Part shown: piece after piece, positions 1 to 8,482 of the stretch
How the letters are laid out: each line of letters begins with the position of its first letter
Position numbering within the stretch: position 1 is the stretch's first letter
Origin: SIG440 sp045645805
GTDB lineage: Bacteria > Bacillota > Clostridia > Monoglobales > Monoglobaceae
Direction: 5' to 3'
Length of the DNA stretch: 64,000 bases
Assembly (NCBI GenBank): GCA_045645805.1
Contig: JAZRJL010000083.1
Location: 13,979 to 77,978, forward strand
The notes under the pieces: model-generated
The model's database searches: none
The model's input: only the letters and a program-made list of their open reading frames with translations
Told to the model about the DNA's origin: nothing
Position numbers and translations under genes: made by a program

Positions 1-1
1 C

Positions 2-814
2 ATAGAAAAAGGCTGCCGTGGTATTTTTGCGGTTTGTCAATCAAGCGAGATGATGTACCTCACTCTTGAAGAAAGAGTAGAGCTTGCCAAAAAGGTGGTT
101 GAATATGCAAACGGCAGAATTTCAATCGTTGCATCAGGACATTGCGGACATACCATTGCCGAACAAATTCACGAAATAAACGAAATTTCAAAAACGGGAA
201 TCGATGGCTTTGTTCTTGTGTCAAACAGACTTGACCTTCACGGCGAAGGCGATGAGGTATGGATAAAAAATGCCGAGGAGCTTCTTGCAGGTCTTGAAAC
301 CGATATCCCCCTTGGCATATATGAATGTCCAATGCCCTATAAAAGACTTTTCAGCGAAGACATCCTTAAATGGTGCATAAAGCAAAACAGATTTCAGTTT
401 ATCAAAGATACTTGCTGTGACCCTGATATGCTTGAAAAAAGGCTGAAGCTTTTAGAAGACTCCGGAATTATGATTTTTAATGCAAACGCACAGACTCTTC
501 TTCATTCAATGAAGTTTGGTGCATCGGGATACTCGGGAATTATGGCAAACTTCCATCCCGAACTTTACTGCTGGCTTTGCGACAATATTAACGACGAAAG
601 AGCCGAAGCTGTTCAGGGATATCTTGCATATACTGCTTTTTCAGAATGTATGGCATATCCCGTTACGGCAAAATACCGTATGAATCTTAATGGAGTTCCT
701 ATGGAAATCGAAAGCCGTTCACGCAAAAAGTGTGAATTTACCAAGTATCAGCAGGACATTATCCGTCAGGGAGTAATTACTGACGAGGCGTTTAAAAAAA
801 TGCTTTCAATATAA
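2..814 (+). CDS. Dihydrodipicolinate synthase/N-acetylneuraminate lyase family protein (5'-truncated by window edge)
   Basis: The open frame enters from the left edge (reading from base 2), so the start lies outside the window; an ATG at 50 is internal. The fold looks like the class I aldolase TIM barrel of the DapA/NanA family. The candidate Schiff-base lysine is in FIKDTC (codon 404-406), and a tyrosine in GIYECPMPY (codon 320-322) occupies the place of the family's catalytic tyrosine. Members condense or cleave pyruvate-containing substrates in the cytosol. The segment GIYECPMPYKRL differs from classic DapA (YNVPGRT), so a sugar-acid or other aldolase is more likely than lysine synthesis. 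The gene ends at a strong hairpin terminator. Confidence 0.75.
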   Translation: MEKGCRGIFAVCQSSEMMYLTLEERVELAKKVVEYANGRISIVASGHCGHTIAEQIHEINEISKTGIDGFVLVSNRLDLHGEGDEVWIKNAEELLAGLETDIPLGIYECPMPYKRLFSEDILKWCIKQNRFQFIKDTCCDPDMLEKRLKLLEDSGIMIFNANAQTLLHSMKFGASGYSGIMANFHPELYCWLCDNINDERAEAVQGYLAYTAFSECMAYPVTAKYRMNLNGVPMEIESRSRKKCEFTKYQQDIIRQGVITDEAFKKMLSI

Positions 815-830
815 AATAAGGTTTTTCTGC

Positions 831-866
831 ATCCCGAAGAACAGTTGTTCTTCGGGATATTTTTCT
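831..866 (+). terminator. Rho-independent terminator of the DapA-like gene
   Basis: A perfect ATCCCGAAGAAC/GTTCTTCGGGAT hairpin is followed by ATTTTTC, 16 bases after the stop codon. Confidence 0.85.
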
Positions 867-915
867 GTTGAGTATTTTAAGTGACTGTGGTATACTAAAT
901 TTGAGGTGCAATGTA

Positions 916-1872
916 ATGAAAAAACTCAAACTCTTGTTTACTATACTTATTATAATTACCCTGATTTCAGGTCTCTTTTACCGAAATCTTGATAAAAATT
1001 CCCAAACCGAAGAAACTCGATTTCTTTTTGATACGGTATGCAATATAACCGTATTTTCGTCCTCCGCCAAGGCTGAGCTTTCAGCAGCATTTGATGCGGC
1101 AGCAAAAATTCACAGGCTAACCGACTTTTTTGGCGAGACCTCGGACATTGCACGGATAAACTTGGCAAAAGCAAATACCTCTGTTGCTGTCAGTCGTGAG
1201 GTTGCTGAAATAATTCACCTCGCTCAACAAATTCAGGCAGACTCAAAGGGTGCATTTGACATTACACTTGCCCCTGTTTCAAGGCTTTGGGATTTTAAAA
1301 GCGAAAACCCAACTGTGCCCCGCAAAGAAGAAGTCGAAAAGGCTCTTGATGTTTGCAGAAACAGCAAGGTTGCGGTAGATATGACAGCTCTTACTGTCAC
1401 TAAAAACCGAGACGATACACAGATTGACCTCGGTGGTATTGCCAAAGGATATGCCGCAGATGCAGCAGCAAAAGTCCTTGAAGAAATGGGGGTTAATTCC
1501 GCAATTTTGGACTTTGGCGGTAATATTGTTGTTGTAGGTAAAAACCCCAAAACACCGGATGGCGAATGGCGTATTGGTCTTCAGACGCCTTTTGCACCCA
1601 CAGGGGAATATTCAAAAATCGTTGAGATACATTCCGGAAGCATCGTTACCTCGGGTACATATCAGCGGTATTTTGAGTCTGGCGGTACAATGTATCACCA
1701 CATAATTGACCCCGAAACCGGCTTTCCGGCACAAAGAGAATATAAAAGCGTCAGCATAAGCGCCCAAAGCTCGGCTCTTGCAGATGCTCTTGCTACAGCG
1801 GTTTTTGTTCTTGGCAAGGAGGAAGGCTCGGCTCTTGCTGAAAAATGGAATGCAACCGCAGAATTTCTCTAA
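916..1872 (+). CDS. apbE: FAD:protein FMN transferase (ApbE family)
   Basis: ApbE attaches FMN covalently to threonines of flavoproteins such as Rnf/Nqr subunits, outside the membrane. The 318-residue product begins with a hydrophobic signal-anchor (about residues 6-22) without a lipobox cysteine. It has the family's DFGGN, HHIIDPETG (about 261-269) and ADALATA (289-295; the Asp/Thr bind Mg2+). The ATG at 916 is chosen because GAGGTG sits 7 bases upstream; the upstream TTG at 868 has no ribosome site. Oddity: the protein stops at AEFL, roughly 15-20 residues before the usual C-terminal strand, and no other frame supplies a plausible tail. No Rnf/Nqr target is visible in the window. Confidence 0.88.
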   Translation: MKKLKLLFTILIIITLISGLFYRNLDKNSQTEETRFLFDTVCNITVFSSSAKAELSAAFDAAAKIHRLTDFFGETSDIARINLAKANTSVAVSREVAEIIHLAQQIQADSKGAFDITLAPVSRLWDFKSENPTVPRKEEVEKALDVCRNSKVAVDMTALTVTKNRDDTQIDLGGIAKGYAADAAAKVLEEMGVNSAILDFGGNIVVVGKNPKTPDGEWRIGLQTPFAPTGEYSKIVEIHSGSIVTSGTYQRYFESGGTMYHHIIDPETGFPAQREYKSVSISAQSSALADALATAVFVLGKEEGSALAEKWNATAEFL

Positions 1873-1892
1873 AAAAGTTAACAGTTTTTTAA

Positions 1893-1921
1893 TTGACAAT
1901 ACAGCTTGTTTTTTGTATACT
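1893..1921 (+). promoter_or_regulatory. Sigma-A promoter for the small exporter/PAP2 pair
   Basis: TTGACA (1893-1898), a 17-base spacer and TATACT (1916-1921). It rules out the longer reading that would start at 1906 and supports the ATG at 1954. Confidence 0.85.
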
Positions 1922-1953
1922 TATTAGTAAGATATTTTTTACGGAGATTTGAA

Positions 1954-2430
1954 ATGGAATTTTTTTCAACCTATTTAGGAAAAGTTTTAAGCACCTTTTT
2001 TATCTCAATGGTGCCTGTAATTGAACTTCGGGGGGCCATCCCTGCAGGTGTTGCTGCAGGTCTTGATATCTGGACAGCTTCAATTGTTTCCATTGTGGGC
2101 AATATGATACCCGTTCCCTTTATTATACTTTTTATCCGCAAAATATTTGAGATTATGCGAAAGCTCAGTCTAAAGCTTGACACACTTGTCACCCGGCTTG
2201 AACAACGTGCGGACAAGCACAAGGAAACGGTAAACAAATACAAGTTCTGGGGACTTTTGATTCTGGTTGCCATCCCCTTGCCCGGCACAGGTGCATGGAC
2301 AGGTGCCTTGGTTGCCGCTATGATGGAAATGCGGCTTAAAGATGCTGTCCCTGCCATATTCTTTGGCGTAGTTGTTGCAGCAATAATTGTTGCAATGGTA
2401 ACCTGCGGAATATCCTTTATAATTTTTTAA
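1954..2430 (+). CDS. COG2426/PF06695-type small multidrug export membrane protein
   Basis: An integral membrane protein of 158 residues with about four hydrophobic segments. The conserved signatures PVIELRGAIPAG near the N-terminus and IPLPGTGAWTG in the middle are typical of the PF06695 'small multi-drug export' family, whose real substrate is unsettled. The start at 1954 is set by GGAG 7 bases upstream and by the promoter at 1893-1921. The PAP2-family gene starts 17 bases after the stop and is probably co-transcribed. Confidence 0.8.
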   Translation: MEFFSTYLGKVLSTFFISMVPVIELRGAIPAGVAAGLDIWTASIVSIVGNMIPVPFIILFIRKIFEIMRKLSLKLDTLVTRLEQRADKHKETVNKYKFWGLLILVAIPLPGTGAWTGALVAAMMEMRLKDAVPAIFFGVVVAAIIVAMVTCGISFIIF

Positions 2431-2447
2431 TCAGGAGGGTGAACACC

Positions 2448-3125
2448 GTGCTTTTCGGTACCGAGGCCTTTGAAATTCAAATCCTTAAATCCATACAAGT
2501 CATTTTAGGGTGTGGGTTTATGGATTTTATTATGTCGTTTTTTTCTGCCCTGGGTAATGGCGGTATGCTTTGGATTGTCGTTGCAGTTATACTTATATTT
2601 ACAAAAAAAAGTAATGATAAAAAAGTTACACCTCACCACCGCCTGACGGCGGAGCCTCTCCTCAAGGAGAAGCCTTTTAAATCTGATGTTTCGAGGCTTC
2701 CCCTTGAGGGGAAGCTGTCGCACCACGCGAGACTGATGAGGTGGAAAAATTTTGTTAATGATTCCAAATACCGCAGATGCGGTGTTTTAATCCTGGTTTG
2801 TATGCTTGTTGGTCTTTTAATCGGCAACCTTACCTTAAAGCCGCTTATTGCAAGACCCCGACCTTGTTGGATAGACACGGATTTTCCCCTTCTGTTAAAC
2901 AATCCCGCAGATTTTTCGCACCCGTCAGGGCATACCTTATCCTCGTTTATTGCAGCATTTGTATTGCTTAAAACCGACAAGCGGTTAGGTCTTCCTGCAA
3001 TAATTACAGCAAGCCTGATTGCCTTTTCACGGCTTTACCTTTTTGTTCATTTCCCCACAGACGTCTTAGGCGGAATATTTCTTGCGTGGCTGATTACATT
3101 GCCTTTTGTCAAAAAAGCCCTTTAA
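2448..3125 (+). CDS. PAP2 family phosphatase with an in-frame palindromic repeat
   Basis: A membrane phosphatase of the PAP2 superfamily, acting on lipid pyrophosphates or phosphatidates at the membrane surface. All three catalytic motifs are present: KPLIARPRP (K131, R136), PSGH (159-162) and SRLYLFVHFPTD (R195, H201, D205). GTG 2448 is preferred over GTG 2439 because AGGAGG (2433-2438) abuts the latter but is 9 bases from 2448. Residues 62-99, in the loop between the first and second membrane segments, are encoded by a palindromic repeat (2629-2744) found elsewhere only between genes. The frame stays open through it, and the loop placement suggests that activity is retained. Confidence 0.85.
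   Translation: MLFGTEAFEIQILKSIQVILGCGFMDFIMSFFSALGNGGMLWIVVAVILIFTKKSNDKKVTPHHRLTAEPLLKEKPFKSDVSRLPLEGKLSHHARLMRWKNFVNDSKYRRCGVLILVCMLVGLLIGNLTLKPLIARPRPCWIDTDFPLLLNNPADFSHPSGHTLSSFIAAFVLLKTDKRLGLPAIITASLIAFSRLYLFVHFPTDVLGGIFLAWLITLPFVKKAL
2629..2744. repeat. Family B palindromic repeat inside the PAP2 gene
   Basis: Terminal inverted repeats CACCTCA/TGAGGTG enclose internal hairpins (for example CTTCCCCTTGAGGGGAAG). The same architecture occurs between genes at 27615-27728, with diverged relatives at 19746-19791 and 50130-50180. Here it is read as protein. Confidence 0.85.
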
Positions 3126-3140
3126 AACAGGGCTTTTTTT
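3111..3140 (+). terminator. Terminator overlapping the PAP2 stop codon
   Basis: AAAAAAGCCCT/AGGGCTTTTTTT hairpin whose 3' arm is the T-run; the TAA at 3123-3125 lies in the loop. Confidence 0.85.
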
Positions 3141-3216
3141 ATCTTTTAGGAATACAAAATCACCTTTCTTCATATATTACATAGACGAATTTAAACAAAA
3201 AGAAGGTGATTAATAG

Positions 3217-4131
3217 ATGAAAAAACTAAGCGGCCCATATACATATCAAACCCTCAAGGAAGATATCTCAAAGCTTGCTACTGATTTTCCTTGGCTTGAA
3301 ATAGGTTCAATTGGCAAATCAGTATGGGGCAAGGAGCTTTGGTACATAAGACTTGGCGAAGGCAAAACAAAACTGATGTATTGCGGTGCTCATCACGGAA
3401 TGGAGTGGATAACCTCGGCAATGCTGATGCGACTTGCAAGGGACTTTGCCCATGCAAAAAAACAAAATACCGCCCTTGGCGGATTTAATGTAAAGGCACT
3501 TTGTCAGCGTTCATCGCTGTATATTGTTCCAATGCTGAACCCCGACGGGGTACGTCTTGCTGTGTCAGGGCTTCCCAACCGTCTGGATATCAAAATGAAG
3601 CAATATCTGCTGCGTATAAACAAAAGCTCGGACTTTTCCAGATGGCAGGCAAACGCAAACGGCGTTGACCTTAATCACAACTACGATGCCCAGTGGCGAA
3701 AATCCAAAGAGCTTGAAGCTGAATATGGAATATATTCACCCGGTCCTACCCGTTTTTCAGGCAGATTTCCTGAATCCGAGCCTGAAAGCCGCGCTCTTGC
3801 AGAATTTACACGTAAACAGAATTTCGCATTGACAATTTCTTTCCACAGTCAGGGCAAGGTAATATACCACGGATTTATGAGCAAAGATCCGCCCAATTCC
3901 TTAAAAATTGCAAAGGCATTTACCAAAATTTCGCCTTACCAGCTTGACAACACCGAGGGGATTGCCTCGTATGGAGGATATAAGGACTGGTTTGTTGACA
4001 AATTCAACCGACCCGGCTATACCGTTGAGGTAGGAATGGGACAAAACCCGTTACCTGTGTCACAGCTTGGTCAGATTTACAAAGAAACATTGCCCATTAT
4101 GCTTGGAGCAATGACCATTAATTTGAATTAA
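3217..4131 (+). CDS. M14 family zinc carboxypeptidase
   Basis: A 304-residue metallopeptidase resembling the gamma-D-glutamyl-meso-diaminopimelate peptidases that trim peptidoglycan peptides. Zinc ligands are H60 and E63 (HHGMEW) and H210 (SFHSQG); the catalytic glutamate is E271 (YTVEVG). A substrate-binding arginine/asparagine region precedes VDLNHNYDAQW at 150-160. No signal peptide or LysM domain is present, so it probably acts on recycled muropeptides in the cytosol or, in a spore former, in one cell compartment. Start: AAGGTGAT 11 bases before the ATG. Confidence 0.85.
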   Translation: MKKLSGPYTYQTLKEDISKLATDFPWLEIGSIGKSVWGKELWYIRLGEGKTKLMYCGAHHGMEWITSAMLMRLARDFAHAKKQNTALGGFNVKALCQRSSLYIVPMLNPDGVRLAVSGLPNRLDIKMKQYLLRINKSSDFSRWQANANGVDLNHNYDAQWRKSKELEAEYGIYSPGPTRFSGRFPESEPESRALAEFTRKQNFALTISFHSQGKVIYHGFMSKDPPNSLKIAKAFTKISPYQLDNTEGIASYGGYKDWFVDKFNRPGYTVEVGMGQNPLPVSQLGQIYKETLPIMLGAMTINLN

Positions 4132-4151
4132 TAGGGATGTTAAAAAAACAA

Positions 4152-4189
4152 AGGCTGTTTAAAAAGTCAATCGACTTTTTAAACAGCCT
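4152..4189 (-). terminator. Terminator of the dgt-dnaG-rpoD operon
   Basis: A 17-base-pair stem (AGGCTGTTTAAAAAGTC with its complement) lies 11 bases beyond the rpoD stop; read on the minus strand it is followed by TTTGTTTTTTTA. It may also end the convergent carboxypeptidase gene. Confidence 0.85.
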
Positions 4190-4199
4190 CTTAAATATC

Positions 4200-5360
4200 T
4201 TATTCTAAGTAATCCTTAAGCTTCTTGCTTCTGCTTGGATGTCTTAATTTGCGAAGAGCCTTTGCTTCAATTTGACGTATTCTTTCACGGGTTACGTTAA
4301 ATTCTTTTCCGACTTCCTCAAGAGTTCTCGCTCTGCCGTTGTCAAGACCAAAACGAAGCCTTAAAACCTTTTCCTCTCTTGGTGTCAGGGTGCTTAGCAC
4401 GTCAACAAGCTGTTCCTTAAGAAGTCTGAAGGTTGCGGCGTCCTGCGGAGCAGGGGTCTCATTGTCCTGGATAAAGTCACCAAGGTGGCTGTCTTCCTCT
4501 TCACCAATAGGTGTTTCAAGGGACACCGGTTCCTGAGCAATTTTCATTATTTCCCCAACCTTGTCAATGGGCATATTAAGCTCTTTTGCGATTTCTTCAG
4601 GTAATGGGTCACGGCCAAGCTCCTGAAGAAGCTGACGTGTAACACGGATAAGCTTGTTTATGGTTTCAACCATATGCACGGGGATACGGATTGTTCTTGC
4701 CTGGTCGGCAATGGCACGGGTAATTCGCTGTCTTATCCACCAGGTTGCATAGGTACTGAATTTATAGCCCTTGGTGTAGTCAAACTTTTCAACCGCCTTG
4801 ATAAGACCAAGGTTACCCTCCTGAATCAGGTCAAGGAACAACATTCCTCTGCCCACATATCTCTTTGCAATGCTGACAACAAGACGCAAGTTTGCCTCGG
4901 CAAGTCTTTGCTTGGCATCGGCATCACCCTCGGACATACGCTGAGCAAGCTCGGCCTCCTCGGTATTTGAAAGCAAGGGAACCTTACCGATTTCCTTAAG
5001 GTACATACGCACCGGATCATCAATGCTTACGCTGTCCGGAACGCTAAGGTCAGCAAGCTCGTCCTCGGTAATTTCAAAATCGTCATCATTACCCTCGAGC
5101 TCGGGCAATTCCTCGCCAAAATTACCAATAATTTCAATGCCCTGCTTCTCTAAAAATTCATAAATACGGTCAATCTGGTCGGCATCCATTTCAAGGGCTT
5201 CAAGCTTGGCACTGATTTCGCCCATCGTAAGCTCGCCGGCCTTTTTGCCCTGTTCCAAAAGCTCCTGAAGAGCCTGCTTTTGCACCTCTTTTGATACTGT
5301 CTTTTTTTCTTTTACCTCAGCTTTTTCAGCCTTTGCCGAAGTTTTGGCTTTGTTACTCAT
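4200..5360 (-). CDS. rpoD: Primary RNA polymerase sigma factor SigA (RpoD)
   Basis: The 386-residue housekeeping sigma factor. An acidic, poorly conserved N-terminus (1-112) is followed by region 1.2 (DDPVRMYLKEIG), region 2 with the -10 recognition helix (ATWWIRQRITRAIADQ, about 205-220), region 3, and the region 4 helix-turn-helix (about 345-377) that reads -35 boxes. It lies 14 bases downstream of dnaG, the classic Firmicute macromolecular-synthesis arrangement. Many TTGACA-N17-TATAAT promoters in the window fit its known specificity. Confidence 0.97.
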   Translation of the reverse strand: MSNKAKTSAKAEKAEVKEKKTVSKEVQKQALQELLEQGKKAGELTMGEISAKLEALEMDADQIDRIYEFLEKQGIEIIGNFGEELPELEGNDDDFEITEDELADLSVPDSVSIDDPVRMYLKEIGKVPLLSNTEEAELAQRMSEGDADAKQRLAEANLRLVVSIAKRYVGRGMLFLDLIQEGNLGLIKAVEKFDYTKGYKFSTYATWWIRQRITRAIADQARTIRIPVHMVETINKLIRVTRQLLQELGRDPLPEEIAKELNMPIDKVGEIMKIAQEPVSLETPIGEEEDSHLGDFIQDNETPAPQDAATFRLLKEQLVDVLSTLTPREEKVLRLRFGLDNGRARTLEEVGKEFNVTRERIRQIEAKALRKLRHPSRSKKLKDYLE

Positions 5361-5374
5361 AATTTCTCGCCTTT

Positions 5375-7165
5375 CTATTTTTTATCCTTTTTAAGCCTTT
5401 CCATTATCTCCTGAAGAGCTTCGGTGTCACCGCCCTCTGTCAGGGTCTTTTCGGTTTGCTTAAGTTGATATGCTTTTATTATCTTCAGGGGCATTGTTGC
5501 CGCCTGAAGCTTGTTGTCAACATTTTTGTCGTCTGAAAGAATTTCCGAAACTCGTCCTGCATCCTGCTCGGAGAATTCGGATATAACCGACATGGGGTTT
5601 ATTTTTTCGCCCTTTGAAAGGGTTTCAAAAATTATTTCCGCAAGTCTCTGGTGAAGTCCCTCCGAAAATTCAGCAGGTGAAAGCCTGTCCTTTAGACTTG
5701 TAAAAACCTCTTTTTCACACAAAAGGTTAAGAAGCAGCTTTTCGGCGTTATACACCCGCATTGCATCAAGGTCCGACCTGCCGCCTGTACGTGCTTCAAA
5801 GCTGCGTTTGTCGTCACGGATATCTTTGGCACGCTTGTTTTGTTGCTGCTTTAGAAACAGGTTCCGCACCTGAACAGCAATACTTTCGGGTGAAATGTCG
5901 GTTTTTCGTGCAACGTTCTTTATATAAATCTCTCTTTCGACATCGTTTTTGATATTGGCAAGGATTTTAGCAATTTTTTCAAGAAATTCTATTTTTTCAA
6001 CAGTATCTTCAAGGTTATATTGTTTCTCAATCTTGCCTATTTTATACTCAATAAAGCTTTCAGCATTGTCTACAAGAAGCCCGAACATCTCCTTGCCCTT
6101 GGTATTTATGTACTCATCAGGGTCCTTGCCGTCGGTTATTGTCAAAACACGGGTTTTTATGTTGGCATCACGCAGAATTTCGCCTGCACGGTCAGCCGCC
6201 TTTTGCCCCGCCTCGTCGGCGTCATAACAAAGCACCGCCTTGTCAGCATACCTCTTTAAAAGCTCTGCCTGCTGCGGCGTGAACGCTGTCCCCAAAGATG
6301 CTACTGCATTGTCAAAGCCGTTTTGGTGCAGGGATATAACATCCATATAACCCTCCATCAGTAAAAACTGACCCGACTTGGTATTTTTTGCAAAATTCAT
6401 TGCAAAAAGATTTTCCTTCTTTTTGAAGACAAGGGTCTCGGGTGAATTAAGGTATTTTGCCTGATTGTCGTTAAGGGTTCTGCCACCGAAGGCAATTACG
6501 TTGCCCCTCAGGTCAAAGATGGGAAACATCACCCTGTCACGGAACACATCATAGTACGAGCCAACCTCACGCTTTTTTGCAAGACCGCCCTCAAAAAGCT
6601 CTTGTGCTGAATAGCCCTTTGTTTTCATATAGTCAATAAGTGCCGACCAGCTTTCCTTTGCATAGCCTATTCCAAAGCTCTTTATTGTACTGCTTGAAAG
6701 ACCACGGTGCTTTAGATATTCAAGTGCCCTTTCGTTGCCTTTGGCGGTAAGGTTTGAAAAGAAGTACCGTGCCGCCTCGGCGTTCATTTCGTACATTCGC
6801 TTCTTTTTGTTGTGAATCGCCGCTGCCTTGGTACGCTCGGTCTGGCTTCGGTAATCGGGGACAGGTATCCCTGCCCTGTCTGCCAGAAGCTTTACAGCCT
6901 CCATAAAGTCTAAATTTTCCTTTGCCATAATAAAATGTATGGCTGTTCCACCTGCCCCGCAGCCAAAGCAATGAAACAGCTGCTTGTCGGGTGAAACCGA
7001 AAAGGACGGGGTTTTGCGGTCGTTATGAAGTGGACAAAGTGCCTGATAACGGTTGCCTACCCTTTTTAAGGTGGTATATCTTGAAATCAGGTCAACTATA
7101 TCGTTTTTTGCCAGAACTTCGTCAACAAAGTCCTGAAAATCCACAGACTCTTTCACTGCTACCAC
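5375..7165 (-). CDS. dnaG: DNA primase DnaG
   Basis: Synthesises RNA primers for the replication fork. The CHC2 zinc site is C44, H47, C66, C69 (CPLHNDRKTPS...FHCFGCGAGG), followed by the DnaG core, a TOPRIM domain (EGYMDV and DADEAG) and a C-terminal helicase-binding region; 596 residues is normal. Two starts are possible: GTG 7165, within the purine-rich ribosome site, or GTG 7156 (MKESVDF), 11 bases after AAGGAG. The second removes three residues and has better spacing. It sits between dgt and rpoD in one operon. Confidence 0.96.
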   Translation of the reverse strand: MVAVKESVDFQDFVDEVLAKNDIVDLISRYTTLKRVGNRYQALCPLHNDRKTPSFSVSPDKQLFHCFGCGAGGTAIHFIMAKENLDFMEAVKLLADRAGIPVPDYRSQTERTKAAAIHNKKKRMYEMNAEAARYFFSNLTAKGNERALEYLKHRGLSSSTIKSFGIGYAKESWSALIDYMKTKGYSAQELFEGGLAKKREVGSYYDVFRDRVMFPIFDLRGNVIAFGGRTLNDNQAKYLNSPETLVFKKKENLFAMNFAKNTKSGQFLLMEGYMDVISLHQNGFDNAVASLGTAFTPQQAELLKRYADKAVLCYDADEAGQKAADRAGEILRDANIKTRVLTITDGKDPDEYINTKGKEMFGLLVDNAESFIEYKIGKIEKQYNLEDTVEKIEFLEKIAKILANIKNDVEREIYIKNVARKTDISPESIAVQVRNLFLKQQQNKRAKDIRDDKRSFEARTGGRSDLDAMRVYNAEKLLLNLLCEKEVFTSLKDRLSPAEFSEGLHQRLAEIIFETLSKGEKINPMSVISEFSEQDAGRVSEILSDDKNVDNKLQAATMPLKIIKAYQLKQTEKTLTEGGDTEALQEIMERLKKDKK

Positions 7166-7226
7166 CTCTCCTTCTTATTATGTATATTCGACACAAAAGC
7201 TTAAAATCCTTGTGTCTTGTCTTAAA

Positions 7227-8225
7227 TTAAATGTTCCATGATTTGGGAACAAAAAATTCTTCAAAAAGAGACACGGCATAACGGTCTGTCATACTTGCTA
7301 TGTAGTCACGGACAATAATTGCAGTGTCAGCACTGCCGTTTGCCTGACGTATCTTTTCGGGGATAAGCTCGGGCTGTGCCACAAGCTTTTCATAAAGTGC
7401 TTCAACCACGGCATAGAACTTTGATTCTTCGCTTTTTGCTGCAGGATTGCGGTATACGTTTTCAAACATAAACTTGCGAAGTCCCATCATCGCCTCGTAT
7501 ATTTCAGGCTCCATTGCAATGTCGGGCTTGTCAAAGCTTGCGGTAATAAGGCTGCGGATAAGAGTGTCAATACGTTTTGAATGACCCTTTCCAAGCACCT
7601 TTGAATATTCACTGGGGATATCCTCCTCCGAAAGAACTCCCGCACGTACAGCATCGTCAATGTCGTGATTGATATAGGCAATGCGGTCGGCAAAGCGGAC
7701 AATTTTGCCTTCAAGGGTTGATGCATCCTTGTCGCCCGTATGGCACAAAATTCCGTCACGAACCTCCTGTGTAAGGTTTAAGCCACCCTTGCGTTCAAGA
7801 ATATTAACCACCTTAAGGCTCTGCTCGTTGTGCCTGAAGCCATGAGGACACAGTGCGTTAAGGGCACGTTCTCCCGTATGTCCGAAAGGGGTATGCCCCA
7901 AATCGTGCCCCAAAGCAATTGCCTCGGTCAAATCCTCGTTTAAAAATAGGGCACGGGCAACGGTCCTTGCAATCTGCGCTACCTCAAGTGTATGGGTCAG
8001 ACGTGTACGGTAATGGTCACCCTCAGGTGCAAGAAACACCTGTGTCTTGTGTTTAAGGCGCCTGAACGCCTTTGAATGTATAATTCTGTCACGGTCACGC
8101 TGAAAGTCGGTTCTTACATCACAAGGCTCTTCATAGCGGTTTCTTCCGCCGTTTTGCGAGCTTAACACAGCATAAGGGGACAAAAATGTCTTTTCGCGTT
8201 CCTCGTATTTTTCACGCAGATTCAT
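7227..8225 (-). CDS. dgt: Deoxyguanosinetriphosphate triphosphohydrolase-like protein (dNTPase)
   Basis: A 332-residue HD-domain dNTP triphosphohydrolase that cleaves dNTPs to nucleoside and triphosphate, tuning nucleotide pools. The metal-binding HD motif (GHDLGHTPFGHTGERAL) and the N-terminal RTDFQRDRDRIIHSKAFRRL signature are clear. The ATG at 8225 (MNLREKYEER) is chosen because GAAGGG lies 9 bases upstream; the longer reading from 8255 lacks such a site. It is first in the dgt-dnaG-rpoD group, common in Clostridia, which links dNTP control with priming. Its leader (8226-8450) holds two hairpins. Confidence 0.92.
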   Translation of the reverse strand: MNLREKYEEREKTFLSPYAVLSSQNGGRNRYEEPCDVRTDFQRDRDRIIHSKAFRRLKHKTQVFLAPEGDHYRTRLTHTLEVAQIARTVARALFLNEDLTEAIALGHDLGHTPFGHTGERALNALCPHGFRHNEQSLKVVNILERKGGLNLTQEVRDGILCHTGDKDASTLEGKIVRFADRIAYINHDIDDAVRAGVLSEEDIPSEYSKVLGKGHSKRIDTLIRSLITASFDKPDIAMEPEIYEAMMGLRKFMFENVYRNPAAKSEESKFYAVVEALYEKLVAQPELIPEKIRQANGSADTAIIVRDYIASMTDRYAVSLFEEFFVPKSWNI

Positions 8226-8261
8226 AAAAACATTCCCTTCGGAAAAATTTATCATTTAATG

Positions 8262-8330
8262 TCCGTGCAAATTTTTCGACCTAGCCGAAATGCACGTCGG
8301 TAAACAAAGCGCTAGTATCCGCTTTGTTTC
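8262..8330 (-). other. Two hairpins in the dgt 5' leader
   Basis: In the 215-base spoIIP-dgt gap, a GTGCA-based stem (8265-8295) and a 10-base-pair stem AAACAAAGCG/CGCTTTGTTT (8302-8329) lie directly upstream of dgt. Neither has a T-run, so they do not look like terminators. The rest of the gap (8331-8450) is AT-rich with nothing recognised. Confidence 0.4.
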
Positions 8331-8452
8331 AGTCTATAAATATTTTTCTACATTTATATCAAATTTCCTTTTTTTCATTACAAAATCACGCTTTTTCCTT
8401 GGTATATTCCACATAACGCGGTTATAATCACGAATATTTCATTATACAAACG

Positions 8453-8482
8453 ACGGGATGTGACAAGTTGTCACATCCCGTT
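8453..8482 (-). terminator. Hairpin terminator overlapping the spoIIP stop
   Basis: CGGGATGTGACAA/TTGTCACATCCCG stem containing the TGA stop of spoIIP; only a weak T-tract follows on the minus strand. Confidence 0.6.

Noticed and set aside
868..915. TTG start for ApbE at 868
   Set aside because: No ribosome site and the extension is not hydrophobic; ATG 916 has GAGGTG and begins a standard signal anchor.
1906..1953. Longer N-terminus for the small exporter
   Set aside because: It starts inside the promoter spacer (1893-1921), upstream of the expected transcript start.
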